A DNA stretch of 39,762 nucleotides from Prevotella sp. (GCA_024681705.1 JAILAI010000020.1:1-39762), one strand, 5' to 3'. Counted from the stretch's first letter, positions 8,477-17,862 are shown. A program made the numbers and translations. The notes: generated by a model from the letters alone, not told the origin.

Positions 8477-9580
8477 ATGAAAGTAGGAATTCCAAAAGAA
8501 ATCAAAGACAATGAGAACCGTGTTGGAATGACCCCAGCAGGTGTGGCCGAACTAATCAGCCACGGACACGAAGTCTACGTGCAGCACACGGCTGGCGAAG
8601 GCAGCGGATTTGCCGACGCGCTCTATGAAAAAGTGGGGGCTACCATTCTTCCCACGATGGAAGAAGTGTATGCCATCTCTGAAATGATTGTCAAGGTGAA
8701 GGAACCCATCAAGCCCGAATATGGCCTAGTCAGAAAGGGGCAGGTGGTGTTCACCTATTTCCATTTTGCATGTGAAGAAGAACTAACCCACGCCATGATG
8801 AAGGCAGGTGCGGTGTGCATCGCTTACGAAACGGTAGAGAAGAAAGACCGTTCACTACCACTCCTCATCCCAATGAGTGAGGTGGCCGGACGCATGGCCA
8901 CCCAAAATGGTGCTTACTATCTGCAGAAAACACAGGGAGGAAAGGGCAAGTTAATGGCTGGTGTTCCAGGCGTAAAGCCCGCAAAGGTGCTCGTCTTAGG
9001 CGGCGGAACCGTAGGCGAAGCAGCCGCACGTATTGCCGCTGGCATGGGAGCAGACGTCACAATCACCGACATCTCATTGCCGCGACTAAAGCAGTTGGCT
9101 GCCGAAATGCCTACCGTTCACACGCTGTATTCATCAGAGCATAACATCAAGTCGGAATTGCCCACGGTGGATATCGTCATTGGGTCGGTTCTCATTCCTG
9201 GCGACGCAGCGCCCAAACTTATCACCAAGGACATGCTAAAACTCATGGAACCAGGCACCGTACTTGTCGACGTTGCCATAGACCAAGGCGGCTGTTTCGA
9301 GACCTCCCACCCCACCAAGCACAGTGATCCAGTATACACCGTCGATGGAATTGTCCACTATGCCGTAGCAAATATTCCTGGCGCCGTCCCCAATACGTCA
9401 ACGATGGCTTTGACCAACGCCACCCTGCTCTATGCCGTAGCATTGGCCGATAAGGGTTGGAAACAGGCTTGCCGCGAAGACGAAGCCCTGCGCAAAGGTG
9501 TGAACATGGTTGATGGAAAAATCACCTTCGAAGCTGTTGCCAAGGTGTTTGGCTTGCCCTATACACCACTTGAACTATAA
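8477..9580 (+). CDS. ald: Alanine dehydrogenase
   Basis: 367 residues from the ATG at 8477, close to the usual 370. It catalyses reversible NAD-dependent deamination of L-alanine to pyruvate and ammonium. The start [20 protein letters not shown] is diagnostic for the alanine dehydrogenase/transhydrogenase N-terminal domain. The NAD-binding fold carries [17 protein letters not shown]. The catalytic-region landmarks YFHFA and IAYETVE are present, as is the C-terminal [19 protein letters not shown]. An in-frame ATG at 8426 would add 17 residues but overlaps the -7 box. The gene stands alone, with a bidirectional terminator shared with trmB. Confidence 0.95.
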   Translation: MKVGIPKEIKDNENRVGMTPAGVAELISHGHEVYVQHTAGEGSGFADALYEKVGATILPTMEEVYAISEMIVKVKEPIKPEYGLVRKGQVVFTYFHFACEEELTHAMMKAGAVCIAYETVEKKDRSLPLLIPMSEVAGRMATQNGAYYLQKTQGGKGKLMAGVPGVKPAKVLVLGGGTVGEAAARIAAGMGADVTITDISLPRLKQLAAEMPTVHTLYSSEHNIKSELPTVDIVIGSVLIPGDAAPKLITKDMLKLMEPGTVLVDVAIDQGGCFETSHPTKHSDPVYTVDGIVHYAVANIPGAVPNTSTMALTNATLLYAVALADKGWKQACREDEALRKGVNMVDGKITFEAVAKVFGLPYTPLEL

Positions 9581-9594
9581 AAATATTTCCGTTT

Positions 9595-9649
9595 CCCCTT
9601 ACAACTTTGCTATAGAAGTCTTTTCAACAAGGTTGTAAGGGGCGACTTT
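9595..9649. terminator. Bidirectional terminator between ald and trmB
   Basis: Arms 9595-9605 and 9632-9642 (CCCCTTACAAC and its complement) pair perfectly. On plus the stem leads to CGACTTTTCTATT; on minus it is followed by AAACGGAAATATTTTT. It lies between the convergent ends of ald and trmB. Confidence 0.7.
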
Positions 9650-9650
9650 T

Positions 9651-10421
9651 CTATTTGGCGGTCTCCTTCGAACTACGCTTATCACGCTTGTAGCTGCGAT
9701 ATTCATCGAGGGGAATCTCCACATCTGGCTCTACCAGCTGTCCATCTCGAGGCAGCTGATATTTCATATATCGTATATTCAGCCCACGTTCCAGCCACAT
9801 CGATTCGTAATAAGTCTGGATAGAAAGAATCTTCTCCGTTTCGCCATCAAGACCATCAGCATGATACAGGTCTTCTGTACGGAACAACAAAGGCAGCTTG
9901 TTTTTCTCAACAAGATAAGTGGTATAGGTGAAGAGGAAGTTCGAATCGGTCTTCAGATGTATGGTTCCTCCGTCGGTTAGGAAATGGCGATAGCGTTCAA
10001 GAAAGAAGGAACTTGTGAGACGCTTACGCGGATTCTTCATCTGCGGATCGCTGAATGTAAGCCATATTTCCTGCACCTCATCCTGAGCAAAGAAATGGTC
10101 GATGATTTCGATGTTGGTGCGCAGAAATGCCACATTGTGCAAATCTTCCTTCAGAGCCTGCGTAGCTCCCGTCCACATGCGGGCACCTTTGATGTCTACA
10201 CCGATGAAATTCACCTGCGGATAGAGTCGCGCCAACTCAACGGTATATTCGCCCTTGCCACAACCCAATTCCAAGACGATGGGATTATCGTTCTTGAAAT
10301 ACTCTTCGCGCCAATGACCTTGCATGGTGAACGGCCGCATCTCCATCACCGAAAACGGATACTGAAACACGTTCTCATAGCTGTCCATATCGGCGAACTT
10401 CGCCAGTTTTCCTTTACCCAT
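9651..10421 (-). CDS. trmB: tRNA (guanine-N7-)-methyltransferase TrmB
   Basis: 256 residues. It methylates G46 of tRNA using S-adenosylmethionine. The SAM-binding motif VLELGCGKG is at 49-57 and GVDIKGAR at about 74-81. The signature [18 protein letters not shown] replaces the FPDPWPKxRH form of proteobacteria but keeps its order, which is common in Bacteroidetes. The C-terminal tail is long and charged ([16 protein letters not shown]). It is a single gene with a well-formed promoter at 10441-10472 and a terminator shared with ald. Confidence 0.93.
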   Translation of the reverse strand: MGKGKLAKFADMDSYENVFQYPFSVMEMRPFTMQGHWREEYFKNDNPIVLELGCGKGEYTVELARLYPQVNFIGVDIKGARMWTGATQALKEDLHNVAFLRTNIEIIDHFFAQDEVQEIWLTFSDPQMKNPRKRLTSSFFLERYRHFLTDGGTIHLKTDSNFLFTYTTYLVEKNKLPLLFRTEDLYHADGLDGETEKILSIQTYYESMWLERGLNIRYMKYQLPRDGQLVEPDVEIPLDEYRSYKRDKRSSKETAK

Positions 10422-10440
10422 ATACCCTTTGTTTTGCCTG

Positions 10441-10472
10441 CAAAATTACAAAAAACTTGGCAAAACAACAAA
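10441..10472 (-). promoter_or_regulatory. Promoter of trmB
   Basis: On the minus strand TTTG (10469-10472) and TAATTTTG (10441-10448) are spaced 20 bp, an almost exact consensus. The transcript would start about 15 nt before the ATG at 10421. Confidence 0.75.
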
Positions 10473-10488
10473 AAATTTCAATCTATTG

Positions 10489-12156
10489 CTATTTATTCAT
10501 CTCCTGAATACGTCTGTCGAAGTCGCGAGCACCTCCCTTTTCACCAAACAATTTCGAGAGCATCCAAGTGCGACGATTAGTGACGGTTTGCGGTGAAGCA
10601 CCAATTAGAGCAGCGATTTCAGTAGGTTGGAACCGTAGACGGATGAGCATGCAGACATGCATGTCGCGTTCAGACAAATCTTCGTGCTGACCGATAGTTT
10701 GCAAGAAGAGAGGCTGATGCTTTTCAAAAAGTCCTTGCATCTCACTCCAGTCGTCATAATCGGGTTGCTTTCCTACCATAGCTTTGCGGTGGAACCAATA
10801 AACAAGATTCTCGTCGAGCAAGGTTTTCAAGCCATTCCTCTCCTGTTCTTCCTGTCGGTTTTTCTCTTCCGCCTCTGCTGAAGCTTGCTGTTTAGCATGG
10901 GTATCGAGCCGTTCTTGCAACTCTGCGATATGACTAAGCACCTCATCATATTGTCGCTTTCTACGCCGTCGTTCGACCACCAACAACCAGCATCCCAACA
11001 AAAGTACTCCACAAATAGCGACAACAATCCAAAGCCACAAGTGCCACTTGCGTTGCGCCAGACGATGATCATACTGCGCCTGAAGTTCCGCCACTCGCTC
11101 GGTAGTTCCATTGCGACGAACGTTCTGCAAAAGTCCATTCAGCATCTTACTCAAGTCGAGCGCCCTCCACTGCTCGTGATTCTCGTAATACCCGACAAGT
11201 TGTTGAAGCGCCTCTATCATCACTTCCTCATCCATCGACTGAAGTGCTTCTGCCCACAGGTCGCAAGCTTTGAGCGTGTCGCCTTCAAAGGCTCGTTGAT
11301 TGCCAAGTTTCAAAGCGGCGTAGGAACAGGGGAACAGCTGAAGTGCTTTTTGCAACATTGCTTTTCCTTCATCACGCTGGCCTTTTCTCAGTTTGATGGT
11401 TCCCATGCTAGCCAACAATTCCGACTGAACAGCTGGTTCCATCTGCTCACAAAGCAATTCGGCCGATTCGGCAAAGACATCTGCACTATCGGTCTGATTG
11501 AGTTTCAGATAGGCGCGCATCAAACTATTCAAACTCAGGGCAATGCGCTCATTGTTGGACATCTTTCTCGCCGTAGTTAGCGACCGTTTGTAGTAATCTG
11601 TCATGAGCGCATTACAGGCGGCGGCTTGATTCAATTGTCCCAACGCCATATTCGCATCGTAAATCAACGTGTCATTCTGCTCATCAGTAGCTAAAGTCTC
11701 CGCCCTTTTCAGATTGTCGACAGCTTGTTCCAGCCGACCGTTATCCATATTTGAAACACCTCTGTGAATCAAGGCTTTGCAAAGACGTTCCGACTCTCGC
11801 GTCTGCTCATAATGAATCAGGCTTCGTGCAATCAACGTATCATCCTTTATGGTCATTCCCTTTTTGTGAATGGCCTCCGTGTAAAGCAGCCCAAAGAGAG
11901 CCACATCAGGTTCGTGAGTGAGTTTAGTGCGATCGCTATCATTTAGGAAGATGTTGGGTTCCATTCCGTCGACATGCAATCGCCAAATCATCGATAGCAC
12001 CGAATCAGGATGTTCGTTTGCCAACTGCTCTGCGCTCAACAGCACCTCGTGGACACGTTTTCCTTCCTCGTCAACGAGCATGCTGGACTGCCCTCGCGAG
12101 CAGCCCAGTAATGCGAGAATAAATACTAACGAGAGAGTCTTCAGCGATTTTCTCAT
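10489..12156 (-). CDS. Membrane-tethered TPR protein with cytoplasmic HTH
   Basis: 555 residues from the ATG at 12156. A start at 12186 adds 10 residues but spoils the signal peptide. A lipoprotein-type signal (FILALLGCS, Cys19) is followed by helical tetratricopeptide-like repeats (about 30-360). A membrane helix lies at about 371-394 (WLWIVVAICGVLLLGCWLLV) with a basic stop-transfer flank. A charged coiled coil (about 395-450) leads to a C-terminal helix-turn-helix (IAALIGASPQTVTNRRTWML). The layout suggests a periplasmic sensor joined to a cytoplasmic DNA-binding domain, a type common in Bacteroidetes. The ligand is unknown. It follows the TonB-C gene by 32 bp and is probably co-transcribed with it. 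Confidence 0.8.
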   Translation of the reverse strand: MRKSLKTLSLVFILALLGCSRGQSSMLVDEEGKRVHEVLLSAEQLANEHPDSVLSMIWRLHVDGMEPNIFLNDSDRTKLTHEPDVALFGLLYTEAIHKKGMTIKDDTLIARSLIHYEQTRESERLCKALIHRGVSNMDNGRLEQAVDNLKRAETLATDEQNDTLIYDANMALGQLNQAAACNALMTDYYKRSLTTARKMSNNERIALSLNSLMRAYLKLNQTDSADVFAESAELLCEQMEPAVQSELLASMGTIKLRKGQRDEGKAMLQKALQLFPCSYAALKLGNQRAFEGDTLKACDLWAEALQSMDEEVMIEALQQLVGYYENHEQWRALDLSKMLNGLLQNVRRNGTTERVAELQAQYDHRLAQRKWHLWLWIVVAICGVLLLGCWLLVVERRRRKRQYDEVLSHIAELQERLDTHAKQQASAEAEEKNRQEEQERNGLKTLLDENLVYWFHRKAMVGKQPDYDDWSEMQGLFEKHQPLFLQTIGQHEDLSERDMHVCMLIRLRFQPTEIAALIGASPQTVTNRRTWMLSKLFGEKGGARDFDRRIQEMNK

Positions 12157-12188
12157 GACGTTTTTTAGTTTTCGATAGAGAACCACAT

Positions 12189-12587
12189 CTATTTAAGCCT
12201 GAACATAACGGGCAGGCTAAAACTCACACGTACGGGTTTTCCCTCATGCGAACCAGGTTTCCACTTTGGCATTGACCTTACCAATCGTAGACTTTCCTCA
12301 TCGAGCAGCGGATGGCAGGGCTTAACTACTGAAATGTCGTTCAACTCGCCATTCTTCTCGACAATGAAACTCACGACAACACGTCCTTCCAGCTGTTGTT
12401 TCACGGCCTCTTTGGGATAGTGAATGTTTTCCATCATGAATTTCATCAGCTCGCCCATTCCACCGGGAAATTCCGGAAGTACATCACAGACGTCATAAAC
12501 AACATCATGCTTTTGTACTGTTGCTTGTGCGTGGGCCATGGAAATGCTCATCGCCATGCAGACTAACATAAAAAATACCTTCTTCAT
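12189..12587 (-). CDS. Secreted TonB C-terminal-domain protein
   Basis: 132 residues. A cleavable signal peptide (1-20, ending AHAQA) is followed directly by a TonB C-terminal domain: FPGGMGELMKFMMENIHYP, then EGRVVVSFIVEKNGELND, SVVKP, LDEESLRLVRSMPKWKPG and PVRVSFSLPVMF. It lacks the membrane anchor and Pro-rich spacer of a working TonB, so it is probably a free periplasmic domain rather than an energy transducer. It heads a two-gene unit with the TPR/HTH protein, which makes a signalling role possible but unproven. A -7 box lies at 12634-12641. Confidence 0.88.
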   Translation of the reverse strand: MKKVFFMLVCMAMSISMAHAQATVQKHDVVYDVCDVLPEFPGGMGELMKFMMENIHYPKEAVKQQLEGRVVVSFIVEKNGELNDISVVKPCHPLLDEESLRLVRSMPKWKPGSHEGKPVRVSFSLPVMFRLK

Positions 12588-12633
12588 TTTCTTTCTTTAT
12601 TAAACGTTAAACATTTGGTTCCGGAAACCAATG

Positions 12634-12665
12634 CAAAGGTATAAACGAATAGTTTTCGGTGCAAC
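12634..12665 (-). promoter_or_regulatory. Promoter of the TonB-C/TPR-HTH unit
   Basis: Minus-strand TACCTTTG (12634-12641) matches the -7 consensus. GTTG at 12662-12665 with a 20-bp spacer is a weak -33 box. The leader would be about 40 nt. Confidence 0.6.
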
Positions 12666-12783
12666 AATCGCTTTACATTTCATTACACGAGGGCGATTTT
12701 TCTATCATTTTCGCATGAAAACTTCCTAAAGTAAGATAAATAATGTATCAATAAGGTTGATATAGTAAACGTTTCGAGTCAAC

Positions 12784-12829
12784 AAAAGCGGATCTCGCAA
12801 AGGGCATCACCCTCACGAAATCCGCTTTT
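12784..12829 (-). terminator. Terminator of ilvE
   Basis: Arms 12784-12797 and 12816-12829 (AAAAGCGGAT core) pair with one mismatch, and an inner AGGG/CCCT pairing sits in the loop. On the minus strand the stem ends in CTTTTGTT. It lies 38 bp past the ilvE stop. Confidence 0.75.
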
Positions 12830-12867
12830 TCACAATATCGAACGATATTAAAACTCTCGTTGATGAT

Positions 12868-13890
12868 TTAGTCGATGACCACTACGGTCCAACCGTGCTT
12901 GTCCTCAACGGTGCCGTACTGAATACCGCGCAACGTGTCGTAGAGTTTCTTGGAGATAGGACCGGGATTGCCATCCTTGCTAAATACGTAGCTCTTTCCG
13001 GTTTCTACGTCATCGATCTTTGAGATGGGGCTGATAACAGCAGCTGTTCCACAAGCACCTGCTTCCTCGAATGTGGCAAGTTCCTCCTCTGGAATGGGGC
13101 GACGTTCCACCTTCAAACCAAGATCTTCGGCCACCTGCATGAGACTCTTGTTAGTGATACTGGGCAGAATGCTCGTCGACTTCGGAGTGACGTAAGTGTT
13201 GTCCTTGATGCCGAAAAAGTTGGCAGCTCCACACTCGTCCATATACTTCTTCTCCTTCGCATCAAGATAGAACTCGCAAGCATATCCCAAATCGTGGGCT
13301 TTCTTGTTGGCCAGCATCGAAGCAGCATAGTTGCCTCCCACCTTGAATGTACCAGTGCCAAGCGGAGCGGCGCGGTCGTATTCGCGGATAATCACGTAAG
13401 GATTGGTAGAGAAACCTCCCTTGAAATAGGGACCTACGGGCGTTACGAAGATGAGGAACAGATATTCGTTGGCCGGATGTACACCCACCTGTGCGCTAGT
13501 TCCGATGATAAGCGGACGCAGATAAAGGGTGGCTCCACTCTCGTAGGTAGGAATCCATTCCTGGTTGAGACGCACCACTTTCTTTGCCATTTCCATGAAC
13601 AGCTCTGTGGGCACTTCGGGCATCAGCAGACCGCGACAAGTGCGTTGCAGACGTGCCGCATTCTCATCGGGACGGAACAGACGTACCTTGCCGTCGGGAC
13701 AACGATAAGCCTTCAGGCCCTCGAAGCCTTCCTGACCGTAGTGGAGGCTGGTGGCAGCCATATGCAACTTGATGTATTCGTCGGAGCACACTTCAATCTC
13801 GCCCCACTTGCCGTCGCGATAGTAGCAACGCACGTTGTAGTCGGTCGGCATATAGCCAAATGACAGACTTGACCAATCTAAGTTTTTCAT
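12868..13890 (-). CDS. ilvE: Branched-chain amino acid aminotransferase
   Basis: 340 residues. This pyridoxal-phosphate enzyme (fold type IV) exchanges the amino group between glutamate and the keto acids of Leu, Ile and Val. The Schiff-base lysine is K183 in GTFKVGGNYA. Other landmarks are LHYGQEGFEGLKAYR, YLRPLIIGT, MDECGAANFFGI and the cofactor-phosphate region around EEAGACGTAAVISPI. Length and layout match the larger eukaryote/Bacteroidetes-like class (about 340-360) rather than the 300-residue E. coli type. It is monocistronic: its own promoter lies at 13919-13950, between it and xseB on the same strand, and it has a strong terminator. Confidence 0.96.
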   Translation of the reverse strand: MKNLDWSSLSFGYMPTDYNVRCYYRDGKWGEIEVCSDEYIKLHMAATSLHYGQEGFEGLKAYRCPDGKVRLFRPDENAARLQRTCRGLLMPEVPTELFMEMAKKVVRLNQEWIPTYESGATLYLRPLIIGTSAQVGVHPANEYLFLIFVTPVGPYFKGGFSTNPYVIIREYDRAAPLGTGTFKVGGNYAASMLANKKAHDLGYACEFYLDAKEKKYMDECGAANFFGIKDNTYVTPKSTSILPSITNKSLMQVAEDLGLKVERRPIPEEELATFEEAGACGTAAVISPISKIDDVETGKSYVFSKDGNPGPISKKLYDTLRGIQYGTVEDKHGWTVVVID

Positions 13891-13918
13891 ATCTGATATG
13901 GTTTAAAAAATTTCTTTG

Positions 13919-13950
13919 CAAAGTTAGGTATTATTTTCCATTCCGCCAAG
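13919..13950 (-). promoter_or_regulatory. Promoter of ilvE
   Basis: Minus-strand TAACTTTG (13919-13926) with CTTG (13947-13950) 20 bp upstream. The leader is about 23 nt. The -33 element lies within 15 bp of the xseB stop, so transcription from the xse operon may also read into ilvE, as no terminator is visible between them. Confidence 0.65.
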
Positions 13951-13964
13951 AAATTGTGCGGAAA

Positions 13965-14159
13965 TCACGACTCACCGCCGAGAATCTTCTTGATTTCTTC
14001 GTCGGTTTTTGTCAGTTTGTCCTTGCACAACTTGATGAGTTGCTGGGCGCGTTTCAGTTCGTCGCCCATCTGATCAATGTCGAGTTCGTCGTTTTCCATC
14101 TGGCCGACGATTTTCTCCAACTCTCTTACGGCGTCCTCGTATTTCATTTCTTTTTCCAT
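13965..14159 (-). CDS. xseB: Exodeoxyribonuclease VII small subunit
   Basis: 64 residues, normal for XseB. The helical core YEDAVRELEKIVGQMENDELDIDQ and the following EELKRAQQLIKLCKDKL-like helix are typical. Several small subunits wrap the XseA coiled coil and control its nuclease activity. The gene is separated from xseA by a mechanosensitive channel gene, whose stop lies 7 bp upstream of this start; normally xseA and xseB adjoin. It is the last gene of the operon. Confidence 0.92.
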   Translation of the reverse strand: MEKEMKYEDAVRELEKIVGQMENDELDIDQMGDELKRAQQLIKLCKDKLTKTDEEIKKILGGES

Positions 14160-14166
14160 GATTACA

Positions 14167-15015
14167 TTATTTATTGATGATGTTGACGTCCATACGGTTG
14201 AACGGGAACATGAATCCGCGTTCCTTCAACTCCTGATAGACGGTTTCGTTCATATAGAAATAAACGTCCCAATAGTCGGCGCCTTTGCACCAGGTGCGCG
14301 TTGTCACCACCACACCGCTATCGCCCAACTTGCTCAAACCAATCCAAGGAGCGGCGACGGTTGCCGAATCCTCGACGGGACCTTGTAGGATTTGCGGATG
14401 ACGTTGCTGAATTTCTCCAATGGCCTTCTTCACTTCCTCGAAGTCGGTGCCGTAGGCGAATTGGTAATCCAAGTCGACGCGACGGTATTTCTCGGTGGAA
14501 TAATTTTTCATCATGCCCGTAGCCAGTACGCCATTGGGAATAATGATAGTTTGCGCATCGGTAGTACAGACGATGGTATTGAAGATCTGGATCTGCTTGA
14601 CGATGCCAGCATATCCCTGCGCCTCGATGAAATCGCCCACCTTATAAGGTTTGAAGAGCAATATCATCACGCCTCCGGCAAAGTTCTGCAACGTACCGCT
14701 CAAGGCCATACCGATGGCCATGCCTGCCGAAGCGAACAAAGCGATGAACGAAGACGTCTCAATGCCAAATATAGAGATAATGATGATGGCCAGCACAAGC
14801 CAAAGCACCACGCTGACGATGCTCGTGAGGAACGAATAGAGCGACGGATCGACTTTACTTCGTTCCAGCATACGGGTGAAGAACTTGTTAATCCACTTAA
14901 CCAAATGGCTGCCAATGAAATAGACAATCACAGCCACTATTAGGCTTTTGAAGAATCCCAACGCCCATTGCATCAGCAAAGTGTAGGTTTCAGGGGAAAG
15001 AATTTTGTCGAGCAT
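14167..15015 (-). CDS. Small-conductance mechanosensitive channel (MscS family)
   Basis: 282 residues, the short three-helix MscS type. Membrane helices lie at about 20-40, 62-85 and 90-125; the last is the pore helix, rich in Gly and Ala (FASAGMAIGMALSGTLQNF). The beta domain follows with KPYKVGDFIEAQGYAGIVKQI and the hallmark IIIPNGVLATGMMKNYS. The channel opens under membrane tension to release solutes on osmotic downshock. It lies between xseA (30 bp) and xseB (7 bp) on the same strand. Confidence 0.93.
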   Translation of the reverse strand: MLDKILSPETYTLLMQWALGFFKSLIVAVIVYFIGSHLVKWINKFFTRMLERSKVDPSLYSFLTSIVSVVLWLVLAIIIISIFGIETSSFIALFASAGMAIGMALSGTLQNFAGGVMILLFKPYKVGDFIEAQGYAGIVKQIQIFNTIVCTTDAQTIIIPNGVLATGMMKNYSTEKYRRVDLDYQFAYGTDFEEVKKAIGEIQQRHPQILQGPVEDSATVAAPWIGLSKLGDSGVVVTTRTWCKGADYWDVYFYMNETVYQELKERGFMFPFNRMDVNIINK

Positions 15016-15045
15016 TTTCTTCGATGTATATGATGATTGATGATT

Positions 15046-16383
15046 CTATTCGGATGCTTCAGGCTTTTCAAGCGACGTCCGCGTTTCTTCAACGACGGAG
15101 CGAACCACGCCTTTTTCCAAGCGCGTCTCTATGTGATCGCCCGAGCGCAGTTGACTGGCGTCGCGTACGGCCTTGCCGTTATGCAAAGTGATGCTATAGC
15201 CTCGTCTCAGCAATAGTTCGGGATTCACCGCGTCGGTCCTTTGCATCAGCAATTGCAAACGGTGGCGTTCCTTCATCAAACGCTTCTCAACGGCCATCTG
15301 AGTTCTCACGGCCATCATGTCGCAACGCTCATTTTGTTGTCTGACGCTGTTCTGAACGTGCGACAAGCATCGGTTGAACAACATCTCGAGCCGGGCCTCT
15401 TGCTTTGTCTTCACCACGGAGAAAAGCGACGGGATGACACGAGCCAGATTCGCCAGCCTCAGTTGTTCGGTTTGCATCCGCTGGTTCACCTTATTGATAA
15501 TATAGTCTTGCGCCTGCTGAATGCGGTCGGCGGTCTGCTTCAGATGACCGATGAGAAAGGCTGCGGCGGCGGTCGGCGTCTTCACACGTGTGTGAGAAAT
15601 CATGTCGAGAACGCTCTCATCGCGCTCATGACCGATGCCCGTGATGACGGGTAAGGGGAAGTTGGCCACATTCTCAGCCAGAAGCAACGTGTCGAAACCA
15701 GAAAGATCGGCAACGGCCCCACCACCACGAATGATGACGACACAATCGAACCGCTCGATGTGCGCGTTGATCTGATTGAGCGCATCTATCACGCTCTGTT
15801 CCACGCCCTCGCCTTGCATCGTTGCCGGAAAAAGAGTTGCTTGAAAACAAAAGCCGAACTCATTGTGTTCCAGCTGATTAACAAAGTCGCCATAGCCGGC
15901 GGCTCCAGCACTGCTGACCACCGCGATGCGCTGAGCGAAGAGCGGCAAAGCGAGTTCCTTATTCAGGTCGAAGACGCCCTCTTCCTTCAGTTGTCTGATG
16001 ATTTCCTGACGTTTTCGGGCCATATCGCCCATCGTGAAGGTCGGGTCGATATCGGTCACAATCCAAGAGAAACCATAATTCTCGTGGAACTGGGCATAGA
16101 CTTGCAACAACACCTTCAGACCCGCATGGAACTTCTGTCCGGTGACTCGTTCGAAGTGAGGTCTCACCAACATCCACGTGTTTTTCCAACACCGGGCCGA
16201 GGCCTGCGCTATCGGGGTGTTCGAGTGAGCATCTTTCTCGATGAGCTGCATGTAGCAATGGCCGCGAACCTCGCGAACCTCACTCACCTCTGCCTCCACC
16301 CAATAGGATTGCGGCAGCTGTATCTCGATGGTTTCTCGAACCAACGAGTTCAGTTCATACAATGTGAGTGTGTCGTTTCTCAT
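15046..16383 (-). CDS. xseA: Exodeoxyribonuclease VII large subunit
   Basis: 445 residues. The N-terminal OB-fold (about 1-105, with VEAEVSEVREVRGHCYMQLIE) binds single-stranded DNA. The catalytic domain holds VIIRGGGAVADLSGFD and TGIGHERDESVLDMISHTRVKTPTAAA, the family signatures. A long coiled-coil region (about 280-390) and a C-terminal segment with RRGYSITLHNGKAV complete it. With XseB it degrades single-stranded DNA to oligonucleotides in both directions. Its start is 31 bp after the S8 protease stop, so it is the second gene of a four-gene unit. Confidence 0.95.
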   Translation of the reverse strand: MRNDTLTLYELNSLVRETIEIQLPQSYWVEAEVSEVREVRGHCYMQLIEKDAHSNTPIAQASARCWKNTWMLVRPHFERVTGQKFHAGLKVLLQVYAQFHENYGFSWIVTDIDPTFTMGDMARKRQEIIRQLKEEGVFDLNKELALPLFAQRIAVVSSAGAAGYGDFVNQLEHNEFGFCFQATLFPATMQGEGVEQSVIDALNQINAHIERFDCVVIIRGGGAVADLSGFDTLLLAENVANFPLPVITGIGHERDESVLDMISHTRVKTPTAAAAFLIGHLKQTADRIQQAQDYIINKVNQRMQTEQLRLANLARVIPSLFSVVKTKQEARLEMLFNRCLSHVQNSVRQQNERCDMMAVRTQMAVEKRLMKERHRLQLLMQRTDAVNPELLLRRGYSITLHNGKAVRDASQLRSGDHIETRLEKGVVRSVVEETRTSLEKPEASE

Positions 16384-16414
16384 ACGAAGTTGCTATCTTT
16401 GTTTCGATTTTCTT

Positions 16415-17812
16415 TTACTCCTGAGCATCGGAATAGGCCTTCCAAAAGTCCGGAATCCCATAACCGAAGACGTTGTCGGGATAGTCGGCATTGTTGCCAC
16501 ACCGACGCACGATGTCGATAATCTCGTAGGCCGTCTTCTGCGGTAACGCCTGCCAAAGGCAAGCCACGAGACCCGCCACGATGGGTGTCGAGAACGACGT
16601 GCCGATATTCTTGCTGAGCATTCCGCGACCCGTGATGACGGTCGTCGGACTACCCAGAGCCATGATGTCAGGTTTGACGCGTCCGTCGGCCGTAGGACCG
16701 ATGGAACTGAAGGCCGCATTCTGCATGTCGGAACTCACGGCTCCTACGGTCAGAATGTCGAAGGCGTCGGCCGGCACATTGATTTTCTTCCACGTTCCCA
16801 TGCCGTCGTTGCCCGCACTATTGACGAGCACCATGCCCTTCTGCGCCAGCATCGAGGCCGAACGCGAGATAAACGATGAGCGTCCGTCGAGTTCACGGTA
16901 GCGATAGTTCATCACCTCTTCGTTGAAATCGTGATAGCCCAGCGAACTACTGATGATGTCGACGCCGGCAGAGTCGGCAAACTCCACCGCAGCTGTCCAA
17001 TAGTCTTCTTCGGCGGGCGTCTCGGTTTCGGTTTCCTCGGTCCGCAAAAGCCAGTACGAAGCTTCGGGGGCCGTACCCACGAAGAGGGTGGGTTCGTTGG
17101 CGGCCATCGTGGAGAGCACCATCGTGCCGTGATCCGTTTCCTTGAAGATGTCCTCGCATCGGGGATAGACGAAGTCGGCAGCCCCTTGTAGACGTGTCTT
17201 CTTCAGCGATGGGATGACGTCGGCATTCATGAATCCTCCGTCAAGAACGGCAATGTGAATGCCCCGTCCGCGAAAGCCTGAACGGTGCAACTCGTCGCCG
17301 CCCAACATGTGCAATTGTTCGTAGCCTGCGCCTTCATGGTGTTCGGAAAGCGTGTCGAGCAACGTCATATCGGTCTTGTAATGGGCGCGTGGCCTGCGCT
17401 GAATGATGCTATCTGGCGATGTCCACACCTTCACGCCTTCCACCACGAAGGGCAATTTCTGGAGAGACTTCAGCGTCTCCATCCGCTTGCTTCTGACGAG
17501 AAGTGTGTTCTGCCACTTGCTCTGACTGACAATCTCCACGCCCTCGGCTTCCACCAGTTGGCGATAGACCGGTGAGATGGGCAGGTCGGTACTATCGACC
17601 GACAATCCCTGACGCCGACGGCGCTCCAAAGACCGTTGCGAAAGAAACGCCTCGGGATGGGCTATGTCGAACGGCGAGCCTTGCTTGTCGGCCAGCGTCA
17701 GACGGAACAAATAGCACCGCCCACCGGGGAAGCGCTTTCTCTTCTCTCCCTCGGCCATCAGGACGAGAGGGATGAACAAGAGCAACAAAAACAGGAGTCT
17801 TCTGTCTTTCAT
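16415..17812 (-). CDS. Secreted S8 (subtilisin-like) serine protease
   Basis: 465 residues. A signal peptide (1-20) is followed by an N-terminal pro-like region of about 160 residues and a subtilase domain. The triad is visible: D191 (HIAVLDGGF), H228 (TDHGTMV) and S406 (GTSFSTPIVAG); the oxyanion Asn is N335 (NSAGND). The protein ends soon after the domain, with no obvious sorting tail, so it is probably periplasmic or surface-associated. It leads the unit S8-xseA-mscS-xseB and has a good promoter at 17863-17894. The reason for grouping a protease with exonuclease VII is not evident. Confidence 0.93.
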   Translation of the reverse strand: MKDRRLLFLLLLFIPLVLMAEGEKRKRFPGGRCYLFRLTLADKQGSPFDIAHPEAFLSQRSLERRRRQGLSVDSTDLPISPVYRQLVEAEGVEIVSQSKWQNTLLVRSKRMETLKSLQKLPFVVEGVKVWTSPDSIIQRRPRAHYKTDMTLLDTLSEHHEGAGYEQLHMLGGDELHRSGFRGRGIHIAVLDGGFMNADVIPSLKKTRLQGAADFVYPRCEDIFKETDHGTMVLSTMAANEPTLFVGTAPEASYWLLRTEETETETPAEEDYWTAAVEFADSAGVDIISSSLGYHDFNEEVMNYRYRELDGRSSFISRSASMLAQKGMVLVNSAGNDGMGTWKKINVPADAFDILTVGAVSSDMQNAAFSSIGPTADGRVKPDIMALGSPTTVITGRGMLSKNIGTSFSTPIVAGLVACLWQALPQKTAYEIIDIVRRCGNNADYPDNVFGYGIPDFWKAYSDAQE

Positions 17813-17862
17813 TTTCTGAAGCTTTCTATCGTGTGGGCTTTACGCACACTCTTTTCGACCTG

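Noticed and set aside
14392..14943. Open frames opposite mscS, xseA, S8 and the TPR gene
   Set aside because: All lie antisense to confidently identified genes, and their composition is typical of reverse-complement translation in a 50 percent GC genome.
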